Assembly: GCA_020347085.1 (NCBI GenBank)
Contig: CP070769.1
Span: forward strand, 463,368 to 469,762
Direction of reading: 5' to 3'
From: Desulfobacterales bacterium
GTDB taxonomy: Bacteria > Desulfobacterota > Desulfobacteria > Desulfobacterales > C00003060
DNA: 6,395 nt
Of the stretch, positions 1-5,827 are shown in pieces. The notes under the pieces are model-generated. The model saw nothing but the letters and a program-made list of their open reading frames with translations, was not told the DNA's origin and searched no databases. Every line of letters begins with the position of its first letter. Within the stretch, counting starts at the first letter, position 1. The position numbers and the translations under genes are program-made.

Positions 1-6
1 CCTGCA

Positions 7-24
7 GTCCCGACAAGTCGGGAC
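7..24. repeat. Perfect palindromic repeat near the left edge
   Basis: The sequence GTCCCGACAAGTCGGGAC consists of two perfect 8-base inverted arms (7-14 and 17-24) around AA. As RNA or single-stranded DNA it would form a short G+C-rich hairpin. No T-run follows, so it is not a canonical intrinsic terminator. A tight G+C-rich palindrome in a gap is typical of dispersed intergenic repeats, but only one copy lies in this window. One frame stays open from the left edge through the palindrome to a TAA at 81-83, so it could also sit in the tail of a gene that begins outside the window. I do not recognise that short tail. Confidence 0.6.
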
Positions 25-64
25 AGGGGATGCGCTCGCTGTTGCAGTTCAAGAACAACGAGGG

Positions 65-174
65 AATGCCTAATATGATCTAAGGGAAACCACAGTGCCT
101 AAAGTTAAGGGCATAATGCCAGTCTTTACAGATGTCTTTTCACATCCTCAGCTTTAAGTCACTTTAGGCATTTT
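65..174 (+). promoter_or_regulatory. argC leader with competing inverted repeats (possible structured RNA)
   Basis: A perfect 10-base inverted repeat, TGCCTAAAGT (96-105) and ACTTTAGGCA (161-170), lies just upstream of argC. The right arm has alternative partners: AATGCCTA (65-72) is perfectly complementary to TAGGCATT (165-172), and AATGCC (115-120) to GGCATT (167-172). TTTT (171-174) directly follows the long stem, about 24 bases before the argC start codon. Competing left arms for one right arm plus a short T-run resemble an attenuator-like leader. However, the loop is long (55 bases), the T-run is short, and no clear promoter was found upstream. The pairings are seen in the sequence; the regulatory role is inference. 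Confidence 0.35.
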
Positions 175-197
175 AGCTCACTTGCCTTGGAGGGGCC

Positions 198-1235
198 ATG
201 GTTAAGGTGGCAGTTATTGGTGGAACCGGCTATGCAGGTGCTGATCTGGTAAGGGTTCTATCGGCCCATCCCCACGTAGAATTAAGTATGATAACCTCTC
301 TCCAGTATGCCGGACAACCCTTTTCGGATGTCTATCCGGCCATGGCTGGAATTGTGAGCCTGACGTGCCAGGCCTTTTCAGAAGAGGCTGTATCCGAGGC
401 AGCCGATCTTATATTTACAGCCCTTCCCCACAAAGCGTCCATGGGGGTAGTGCCGGGACTCATTCATCGAGGGAAGAGGGTCATAGACCTGAGCGCGGAT
501 TTCAGGTTCAAGGAACCTGCTTTATATGAGGCCTGGTACGAGCCCCACGAGGCCAAGGACTTGCTCAAAACAGCCGTTTACGGGCTTCCTGAACTCTATT
601 TTGACGAGATTCAAAAAGCCTCTCTAGTCGGGAACCCAGGTTGTTATCCCACAAGTGTTCTTCTGCCTTTGCTGCCGTTGATCAAGGCCCCGTTTATCGA
701 CTGTGACAGTATTATTGCAGATTCCAAGTCAGGTACCAGCGGCGCTGGCCGTTCGGTCAGCCTGGCTACACATTTTTGCGAAGTGAATGAAGCCTTTAAG
801 GCATACAAAGTGGCCGAGCACCGCCATAACCCGGAGATGGACGAGATTTTGAGCCACTTTACTGGGCGCACCATTCAGGTGACTTTCACGCCACACCTGG
901 TGCCCATGACAAGGGGAATGTTAACAACGATATATGTTGGGCTGAAGGAGAATATCCCGACCCATGACATAGCTTCCCGCCTTGACTCTTTTTATGCAGA
1001 CAAGCCTTTTGTTCGGATCTATCCTAGGGGTAGGTTTCCGAATACCATATACGTAAAAGGCACAAACTACTGCGACATAGGATTTCAGGTGGCCGAGGGG
1101 ACAAAACGCCTGGTTCTCATCTCAGTGATAGACAATCTAGTTAAGGGGGCCTCTGGTCAGGCTGTCCAGAATATGAACATTATGCTCGGACTTCCCCAGA
1201 CAGCGGGCCTTGATCAGCCTCCGTTTCTTCTTTAG
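198..1235 (+). CDS. argC: N-acetyl-gamma-glutamyl-phosphate reductase
   Basis: This cytoplasmic enzyme catalyses the third step of arginine biosynthesis: NADPH-dependent reduction of N-acetyl-glutamyl-5-phosphate to N-acetylglutamate 5-semialdehyde. The 345-residue length is normal for the long-type family. The N-terminal Rossmann nucleotide-binding loop GGTGYAG spans residues 8-14. The catalytic cysteine is C149 within GNPGCYPT (145-152). The conserved HRHNPE segment (208-213), HLVPMTRGM (233-241) and the C-terminal KGASGQAVQNMN region (from 317) are all present, so the protein appears complete and active. The ATG is preceded by a good ribosome binding site, GGAGGGG (189-195). The gene ends in TAG. 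No other arg gene is visible nearby, and truA begins 153 bases downstream. Family assignment is essentially certain. Confidence 0.97.
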   Translation: MVKVAVIGGTGYAGADLVRVLSAHPHVELSMITSLQYAGQPFSDVYPAMAGIVSLTCQAFSEEAVSEAADLIFTALPHKASMGVVPGLIHRGKRVIDLSADFRFKEPALYEAWYEPHEAKDLLKTAVYGLPELYFDEIQKASLVGNPGCYPTSVLLPLLPLIKAPFIDCDSIIADSKSGTSGAGRSVSLATHFCEVNEAFKAYKVAEHRHNPEMDEILSHFTGRTIQVTFTPHLVPMTRGMLTTIYVGLKENIPTHDIASRLDSFYADKPFVRIYPRGRFPNTIYVKGTNYCDIGFQVAEGTKRLVLISVIDNLVKGASGQAVQNMNIMLGLPQTAGLDQPPFLL

Positions 1236-1238
1236 GCA

Positions 1239-1264
1239 AGGCATCTGAACGGCCGAGAATGCCT
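1239..1264 (+). repeat. Weak hairpin after argC
   Basis: AGGCAT (1239-1244) and ATGCCT (1259-1264) form a perfect 6-base stem with a 14-base loop, starting just past the argC stop codon. No T-run follows, so this is at most a weak mRNA 3'-end structure, and transcription may continue into truA. Confidence 0.25.
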
Positions 1265-1378
1265 GAAGTAAACTACAGTCAGAGACTCGACCCCACTCTT
1301 CTTGTCAGAGTTGGCATGTTCTTCTTTGACGTTGAACACCTTGGCTCTCCACAGGCGTTTTTTGGCACTCCATCTGTC

Positions 1379-1384
1379 GGGTGA
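1379..1384 (+). promoter_or_regulatory. Ribosome binding site that decides the truA start
   Basis: GGGTGA (1379-1384) lies four bases before a TTG codon at 1389, in the truA frame. The nine bases GGGTGATTC (1379-1387) recur in the ribosome binding site of the minus-strand gene at 5828-6106. The upstream in-frame ATG at 1302 has no purine-rich site before it. This supports translation from TTG 1389. Confidence 0.6.
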
Positions 1385-1388
1385 TTCG

Positions 1389-2213
1389 TTGCCGAACTTC
1401 AAGCTTCTTGTCGAATACGACGGCACGGCCTATCACGGCTGGCAGCGTCAAAGCAATACACATACGATCCAGGGAACCATAGAGGCTGCGCTGAAGACCA
1501 TGACACAACGGTCCGTCACGCTGATCGGATCGGGACGAACCGATGCCGGAGCACACGCGTGCGGCCAGGTGGCGAACTTCTGTGTGCAAACGAAACTGAC
1601 ACCTGACGTCTTTTTGAAGGGTTTGAACAGCCTCCTTCCCCCGGATATTGTCATCAAAGATTGTGTATTGGTGAATGAGAGCTTCCATGCTCGATACGAT
1701 GCTCAGAGCAAGGTCTACGATTACCGTATGTTGAATCGTCCGATTCCGGTTGCCATCTTTAGACAGTATGCATGGCACATCAGAAAACCGCTTGACCTCA
1801 AGGCGATGAGGACAGCAGTGCTTTGCCTGAAAGGCCAACATGACTTTTCGGCCTTTAAGGCAGCCGGTAGCTCCCAAAGACATGCTGTTCGCAGGGTGAT
1901 AGACGCGAGTCTGACCGCAAAGGACCCGGACGGTTATGTGATTTTCAGCATTGAAGCTGACGGGTTCCTTCGGCACATGGTACGAAACATTATCGGAACA
2001 CTCGTTGATGTGGGACTTGGGAAAACATCGCCGGAAGGCTTTGAGAGGATTCTGATATTAAAGGACCGAAAACAAGCTGGGATAACTGCCCCTGCTCACG
2101 GGTTGTTTTTACAGGAAGTAAAGTACGGATCATATCCTCGTTCCCGCGCGCCTCGCCTGAGCGAGAGCGATGCCGGGCAGGTACAAGCCCTCGCGCAACG
2201 GGATAATGTTTAA
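1389..2213 (+). CDS. truA: tRNA pseudouridine synthase A (tRNA pseudouridine 38-40 synthase)
   Basis: TruA isomerises uridines 38-40 in the anticodon arm of many tRNAs to pseudouridine. From the TTG start the protein has 274 residues, close to the usual family size. It opens with the diagnostic FKLLVEYDGTAYHGWQRQ segment (4-21). The catalytic aspartate is D52 in GSGRTDAGAHA (47-57). The KVYDYR segment, which carries the conserved active-site tyrosine, and the C-terminal FLRHMVRNIIGTL signature are intact. An in-frame ATG at 1302 would add 29 residues with no family resemblance and no ribosome binding site, so I prefer TTG 1389 with GGGTGA before it. The last 20 or so residues after the core are variable and Arg/Ser/Ala-rich. 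The gene ends in TAA. It may be cotranscribed with argC, since I saw no terminator between them. Confidence 0.94.
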   Translation: MPNFKLLVEYDGTAYHGWQRQSNTHTIQGTIEAALKTMTQRSVTLIGSGRTDAGAHACGQVANFCVQTKLTPDVFLKGLNSLLPPDIVIKDCVLVNESFHARYDAQSKVYDYRMLNRPIPVAIFRQYAWHIRKPLDLKAMRTAVLCLKGQHDFSAFKAAGSSQRHAVRRVIDASLTAKDPDGYVIFSIEADGFLRHMVRNIIGTLVDVGLGKTSPEGFERILILKDRKQAGITAPAHGLFLQEVKYGSYPRSRAPRLSESDAGQVQALAQRDNV

Positions 2214-2240
2214 CTACCGTGTATTGTGATCCGCCTTTCC

Positions 2241-2269
2241 TTGACACGCGACCCTATTTCTCCTATGCT
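2241..2269 (+). promoter_or_regulatory. Sigma70-type promoter for the ClC gene
   Basis: A perfect -35 hexamer TTGACA (2241-2246) is followed by an ideal 17-base spacer and the -10 hexamer TATGCT (2264-2269, four of six consensus positions). Transcription would start near 2276 and give an untranslated leader of about 60 bases before GTG 2338. The placement in the gap after truA suggests that the ClC gene is expressed independently of argC-truA. Confidence 0.6.
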
Positions 2270-2337
2270 CACTGAATCAAAAAGCGAGTTCCTATCACTT
2301 GAAAGGGATCTAATCTAAAATATCCCACCTAAAATAA

Positions 2338-3732
2338 GTGAAGCACCAATCCTCCAAAAAATTCTCGATTTTCAATCTATTAATAAACAATGAACATACC
2401 ATTATGGCCATACTGGCTGCTGTTGTAGGCCTGGCCGGTGGTTTTGGAGCCATAGGTTTTCGGTATCTTATAGGGTTTTTTCAGACAGTTGCCTATGGGT
2501 CTGGGGACAATTTGCTTGAGCTGGCTCGCTTGACACCATGGTATTTCAGGATGTGGATTCCCGCTCTAGGGGGGTTGGTGGTAGGTTCCCTTGTCTATTT
2601 TCTGGCCAGAGAGGCAAAGGGACACGGTGTTCCAGAGGTCATGGAAGCTGTTACCCTAAGGAGCGGTATGATTAGAAAACGGGTAGTTTTTGTCAAGTCA
2701 GTGGTGTCTGCCATCTGTATCGGCACTGGGGGTTCCGTTGGAAGGGAAGGCCCGATTGTTCAAATTGGATCCGCTATTGGTTCGAGCATAGGCCAGGTGC
2801 TTAGGATTTCAGCTGAACGCATCAGGACCCTGGTGGGCTGCGGGGCTGCAGCTGGCATTGCGGCTACCTTCAATGCTCCCATAGCCGGTTCCATGTTCGC
2901 CCTTGAAATTGTCCTTGGTGATTTTGGCCTAGCCACATTCAGCCCCATTGTTATCTCCTCTGTTGCAGCCACGGCTGTTTCACGCCATTTCCTCGGGGAT
3001 GCCCCAGCATTTATTGTCCCTGCCTACCAGCTGATCAGCGCCTGGGAACTCCCCCTGTATGTTGTCCTGGGTTTTTTCTGTGCCTTAGTTGCCGTGACTT
3101 TTACTACCGTACTTTATCGGACAGAGGACATCTTCGACGACCTAAAAATCCCCGAATATCTGAAGGCTGTGCTGGGGGGATTGATGCTGGGTATTATGGG
3201 ACTTCTTTTCCCCCATATTTTGGGTGTAGGTTATCCAGCCATTGATCTGTCTCTCATGCAGAAGCTTTCTTGGTGGGTCATGTTATTTCTAGTCATATTT
3301 AAAATCCTATCCACATCCATTACGATTGGTTCAGGAGGATCTGGCGGCATCTTTGCCCCTTCACTTTTTCTGGGAGCCATGGCGGGAGGATTCTTGGGGA
3401 CGGTGGTCCACCATATCTTTCCTGAAGTGACAGCCTCTCCCGGGGCCTATAGTATTGTTGGTATGGGAGCAGTGGTGAGCGGGACCACTCATGGACCCAT
3501 GAGCGCAATATTGATTCTCTTCGAGATGACGGGCGACTACAAGATTATCCTTCCCCTTATGATCGCCTGTATCATAGGCTCCGTGGCAAGCGGCCAGTTA
3601 CTAAAGGACTCTATTTATACCTTAAAGCTAGCAAGGAGGGGAGTAAACATCAAGGCAGGAAAGGAGGTGAATGTTTTAAAGTCAATACCTGTCAAAGATG
3701 TCGTGAATTCTGAAGTAGAAACCATACCTTAG
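2338..3732 (+). CDS. ClC-family chloride channel/transporter, membrane part, interrupted by in-frame UAG
   Basis: ClC proteins move chloride, or a related anion in some clades, across the inner membrane as channels or anion/proton antiporters. The 464 residues hold the complete transmembrane core. Seen in order are the anion-site loop GHGVP (95-99, the GSGIP position), GREGP (135-139) with gating glutamate E137, TFNAPIAGSMFALE (177-190), GGIFAP (336-341), and a tyrosine in SIYTLK (Y427) that fits the anion-coordinating tyrosine. Where the E. coli transporter has two glutamates in IIEE, this protein has LEI, so the internal proton glutamate is replaced by I191. After a short linker the first CBS domain begins at about residue 451, then stops at TAG 3730-3732 directly after ...VETIP. 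The same frame resumes with Asn-Met-Thr-Leu and a normal CBS module to 4092, so the ancestral gene was one ORF of 584 codons. The start is GTG 2338, immediately after an in-frame TAA, with no good ribosome binding site. ATG 2404 (residue 23) is the alternative. Confidence 0.9.
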   Translation: MKHQSSKKFSIFNLLINNEHTIMAILAAVVGLAGGFGAIGFRYLIGFFQTVAYGSGDNLLELARLTPWYFRMWIPALGGLVVGSLVYFLAREAKGHGVPEVMEAVTLRSGMIRKRVVFVKSVVSAICIGTGGSVGREGPIVQIGSAIGSSIGQVLRISAERIRTLVGCGAAAGIAATFNAPIAGSMFALEIVLGDFGLATFSPIVISSVAATAVSRHFLGDAPAFIVPAYQLISAWELPLYVVLGFFCALVAVTFTTVLYRTEDIFDDLKIPEYLKAVLGGLMLGIMGLLFPHILGVGYPAIDLSLMQKLSWWVMLFLVIFKILSTSITIGSGGSGGIFAPSLFLGAMAGGFLGTVVHHIFPEVTASPGAYSIVGMGAVVSGTTHGPMSAILILFEMTGDYKIILPLMIACIIGSVASGQLLKDSIYTLKLARRGVNIKAGKEVNVLKSIPVKDVVNSEVETIP

Positions 3733-3735
3733 AAT

Positions 3736-4092
3736 ATGACCCTAAGAACATTAGCTGAAAAGATATCCAAGAGTAAACATAACAGCTTTCCTGTTGTGAA
3801 TAAGGAGGGTCATCTGACAGGTATTCTCACATTTGTTAATTATCATGATGTGGTCTTTGATGAGAATCTGAAGGATCTGGTGGTGGCCCAAGAGATCGCC
3901 ACTACAAAGGTAGTTACAGTGTCAGTTGATGACAATCTCTATGATGCTATGGAAAAAATCACCTTAAAGGATTTTTCTATCCTACCCGTTGTCTCCCCAA
4001 GCAACCCATCGCAATTGATAGGAGTTTTGACCCGCAGGGATATCTTTAGCGCATATAACAAGGCCGTGATTAAAAAATCCATGTTTCCATGA
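3736..4092 (+). CDS. C-terminal CBS-domain module of the ClC protein, separated by UAG
   Basis: This frame is continuous with the ClC gene, with one codon (AAT) between the TAG and this ATG. The 118 residues complete the first CBS domain (MTLRTLAEKI...HNSFPVVNKEGHLTGILTF, residues 1-33) and contain a full second one (about residues 50-110, VVTVSVDDNLYDAM... to LIGVLTRRDIFSAYN). Such paired CBS (Bateman) modules sit in the cytoplasm and in many ClC proteins bind adenine nucleotides to tune transport. The reading frame and CBS motifs look undamaged, which argues for a recent or tolerated stop codon rather than old decay. The ATG has no convincing ribosome binding site. Separate expression would need reinitiation just after the stop, or readthrough. 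Alone it lacks the first strand of CBS1. Alternatively the gene is a fresh pseudogene, or the TAG is a sequencing error. It ends in TGA. Confidence 0.75.
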   Translation: MTLRTLAEKISKSKHNSFPVVNKEGHLTGILTFVNYHDVVFDENLKDLVVAQEIATTKVVTVSVDDNLYDAMEKITLKDFSILPVVSPSNPSQLIGVLTRRDIFSAYNKAVIKKSMFP

Positions 4093-4315
4093 TTAGATCC
4101 TAAAATCGGTAGGCAAAGCGTTCCCTTGGGTGGAGGGGAGCATTGAAGTCAGACAAAATAGCGATGATATTTTAATAGGTTTTGTCGGCTACTGACACCC
4201 TGTGCCCGCGACTAAATCAGATTCTCAAAATCAAAGATTTGAGGCTCGGCTTACGAGATTCCACAGCATCTCTACTGGTCGTACCCGGTTTTACCTATTC
4301 GGTTAGTCCCTAAGA

Positions 4316-4402
4316 ATTGACGAAACCCAAGTCAATGTTGATGCTCGTGGTTTTGAGCTTAAGGTTGAAATAGTTGAGCCGCCTTTTCTTCTTCAAAGAA
4401 AT
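4316..4402 (+). pseudogene. Possible remnant of a GcvT-like aminomethyltransferase C-terminus
   Basis: In the frame of 4316 the translation reads roughly IDETQVNVDARG, then FELKVEIVEPPFLLQRN. This fits the very C-terminal barrel of GcvT-family folate-dependent aminomethyltransferases, whose pattern is a V-x-V-D-x-R-G segment followed about ten residues later by V-V-x-P-P-F. The frame is bounded upstream by TAG 4304-4306 and continues past the match to TAG 4502-4504 with sequence that looks non-coding. It has no start codon or ribosome binding site. Upstream, the same frame is open from 4196 to 4303, but I could not recognise GcvT motifs there. It could be a decayed, internally deleted gene or a chance resemblance over about 29 codons. 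Resemblance is by eye only. Confidence 0.3.
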
Positions 4403-4469
4403 TGCCTTTTGATTCAATCTTTGGTACTGGACATGACAGAATGTGAGTTTAGGTATTCTTGTACCAACA

Positions 4470-4509
4470 TTGACCTATTACTCTTAGTAACCTGGCTGCC
4501 TTAGGTCAA
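4470..4509 (+). repeat. Nested inverted repeat upstream of the aminotransferase gene
   Basis: A perfect 8-base inverted repeat, TTGACCTA (4470-4477) and TAGGTCAA (4502-4509), encloses a second hairpin, TTACT-CTT-AGTAA (4478-4490). The structure ends 46 bases before the aminotransferase ATG and would lie in its leader or promoter region. It could be an operator or an mRNA structure. No T-run follows on the plus strand. The pairing is seen; the role is inferred. Confidence 0.4.
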
Positions 4510-4555
4510 GAAAAAAGGCTTCGATCTTGCGTACTGGCGGCTTGAAGAGGCAACA

Positions 4556-5749
4556 ATGATTTTGTCCGAACGAATAAGTCATATCAAGCCGTCGCCCACC
4601 CTGGCGATGAATGCAAAGGCCCTGTCGATGAGAGCAGCGGGCATTGATGTCATCAGCTTCGGTGTGGGGGAGCCCGATTTTGATACCCCTAAACACATCA
4701 GGGAAGCGGCCAAACGGGCCATAGAGGAAGGGTTTACACGATATACCGCTGTGAGCGGTATTCCCGAGCTGAAAGACGCTATTGTGGAAAAATTTAAACG
4801 CGACAACAATTTGAGTTACGAACCCGATGAGGTCATGGTTTCTTGCGGAGGAAAGCATGTTCTCTACAACTTGGCTCAGGCCGTCTTAAACCCAGGCGAT
4901 GAGGTGATCATTCCGGCTCCGTACTGGGTATCCTATCCACCGATTGTTGTGCTTGCTGGCGCTAGTCCGGTGGTTGTTGGAACACAGGAAGCAGACGATT
5001 TTAAATTGTCGCCAGAATCTCTATGGGCAGCCGTTACCCCTCGAACGAGAATGTTGATTCTCAACAGCCCGTCCAATCCGACCGGTTTGGTCTATACCGA
5101 ATCCGAGTTAAGGGCCTTGGCCGAGGTTACCTTAAAACATAATATTTGGGTCGTTTCAGATGAAATCTATGAAAAACTGATTTTTGATGATAGACCCTTC
5201 TACAGCATCGCCCAGGTAAGTGAGGAGGCAAAATCTAAGACCTTTGTTGTGAATGGGGTGTCTAAAACCTATGCCATGACAGGTTGGCGTATCGGATATG
5301 TGGCCGGACCCAGTGAAGTCATGGCGGGGATGAACAAGATCCAAAGCCAGAGCACCTCAAACCCCAATTCGATAGCCCAGAAGGCTGCAGTTGCAGCTCT
5401 GAATGGCCCCCAGGATTCCATTAATGACATGCTCGAGGCTTTTGACCAGCGGCGAAAATACCTGTTACAGCGACTGAATGCCATAAAAGGGGTCCATTGC
5501 AATGTACCTGGCGGGGCCTTCTATGCATTTCCGAATTTCAGTCATTATTTCAATGCCAAGACGGAAGGAGGAACAATACGCGGCTCCGTCGATCTTTGTG
5601 AGTACCTTCTGACTGAAGCCCGAGTGGCTTTGGTACCAGGTGCAGCTTTTGGTGATGACAGTTTTATAAGATTTTCGTATGCAACAGGTCTTGAAACGAT
5701 AGAGGAGGGATTAGATAGGATAGAGGGTGCGCTATGCAAGCTGGTTTAG
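4556..5749 (+). CDS. PLP-dependent class I aminotransferase, aspartate aminotransferase type (subgroup Ib-like)
   Basis: The enzyme probably exchanges amino groups between aspartate and 2-oxoglutarate, giving oxaloacetate and glutamate in the cytoplasm. Some subgroup Ib members also act on prephenate or aromatic amino acids. The 397-residue protein has normal length and every expected motif: FGVGEPDFDTP (35-45), the GGK lysine (K100) which in the Thermus enzyme helps recognise the substrate side-chain carboxylate, W124 in APYWVSYP, SPSNPTG (171-177) with N174, SDEIYE (201-206) with D202, and PLP-binding K237 in SKTYAMTGWRIGY (236-248). The substrate carboxylate-binding arginine is R372 in FIRFSYA. 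The ATG is preceded by GAAGAGG (4544-4550) with five bases between. It ends in TAG and converges with the minus-strand PxxKW gene. Fold and cofactor are certain; exact substrate range is inferred from motif similarity to the Thermus-type enzymes. Confidence 0.95.
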   Translation: MILSERISHIKPSPTLAMNAKALSMRAAGIDVISFGVGEPDFDTPKHIREAAKRAIEEGFTRYTAVSGIPELKDAIVEKFKRDNNLSYEPDEVMVSCGGKHVLYNLAQAVLNPGDEVIIPAPYWVSYPPIVVLAGASPVVVGTQEADDFKLSPESLWAAVTPRTRMLILNSPSNPTGLVYTESELRALAEVTLKHNIWVVSDEIYEKLIFDDRPFYSIAQVSEEAKSKTFVVNGVSKTYAMTGWRIGYVAGPSEVMAGMNKIQSQSTSNPNSIAQKAAVAALNGPQDSINDMLEAFDQRRKYLLQRLNAIKGVHCNVPGGAFYAFPNFSHYFNAKTEGGTIRGSVDLCEYLLTEARVALVPGAAFGDDSFIRFSYATGLETIEEGLDRIEGALCKLV

Positions 5750-5757
5750 TCAATGGC

Positions 5758-5808
5758 CACTGGTCACATGATGATGATCCATTATTCTCATGACCAGTGA
5801 CCAGTGAC
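5758..5808. terminator. Inverted repeat between convergent genes, possible bidirectional 3'-end structure
   Basis: CACTGGTCAC (5758-5767) pairs perfectly with GTGACCAGTG (5797-5806). The right side holds a direct repeat, TGACCAG twice plus TGAC (5791-5808), so the left arm has a second choice: ACTGGTCA (5759-5766) with TGACCAGT (5791-5798), extended by TGA/TCA past a two-base bulge. The stem sits in the 78-base gap between two stop codons on opposite strands, where a shared terminator is expected. No clear T-run is present on either strand, so it is not a textbook intrinsic terminator and may instead protect mRNA ends or be a dispersed repeat. Confidence 0.45.
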
Positions 5809-5827
5809 GAATGACTGAGGTCTGGAC

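Larger units (their letters stand above)
4093..4555. other. 463-base gap without an intact gene
   Basis: No complete ORF with a ribosome binding site and family resemblance was found on either strand. One plus-strand frame has only four stops across most of the gap (4094, 4193, 4304, 4502), and its last segment has a possible GcvT-like stretch, annotated separately. A small imperfect hairpin (CTCAAAATC 4224-4232 with GATTTGAG 4236-4243, one bulge) and a nested inverted repeat before the aminotransferase are present. No tRNA, no convincing terminator after the ClC module and no strong promoter for the aminotransferase were recognised. Confidence 0.6.

Noticed and set aside
110..120. Palindrome GGCATAATGCC in the argC leader
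   Set aside because: The arms are five bases around a single centre base, too tight for a hairpin and too short to call a binding site by itself. It is mentioned only as part of the leader pairing.
1305..1976. Long open frame of 223 codons on the minus strand opposite truA
   Set aside because: It is antisense to a clear TruA gene, its translation resembles no family, and it has no supporting promoter or ribosome binding site.
3730..3732. UAG read as pyrrolysine genome-wide
   Set aside because: Three other genes in the window end in UAG with no sign of conserved sequence beyond, so general recoding is not supported. Only a local event at this codon remains possible.
4143..4175. Tiny ORF from TTG 4143 after a GGAGGGG sequence
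   Set aside because: Only about ten codons before TAA, with no recognisable peptide. The purine-rich stretch alone is not enough.
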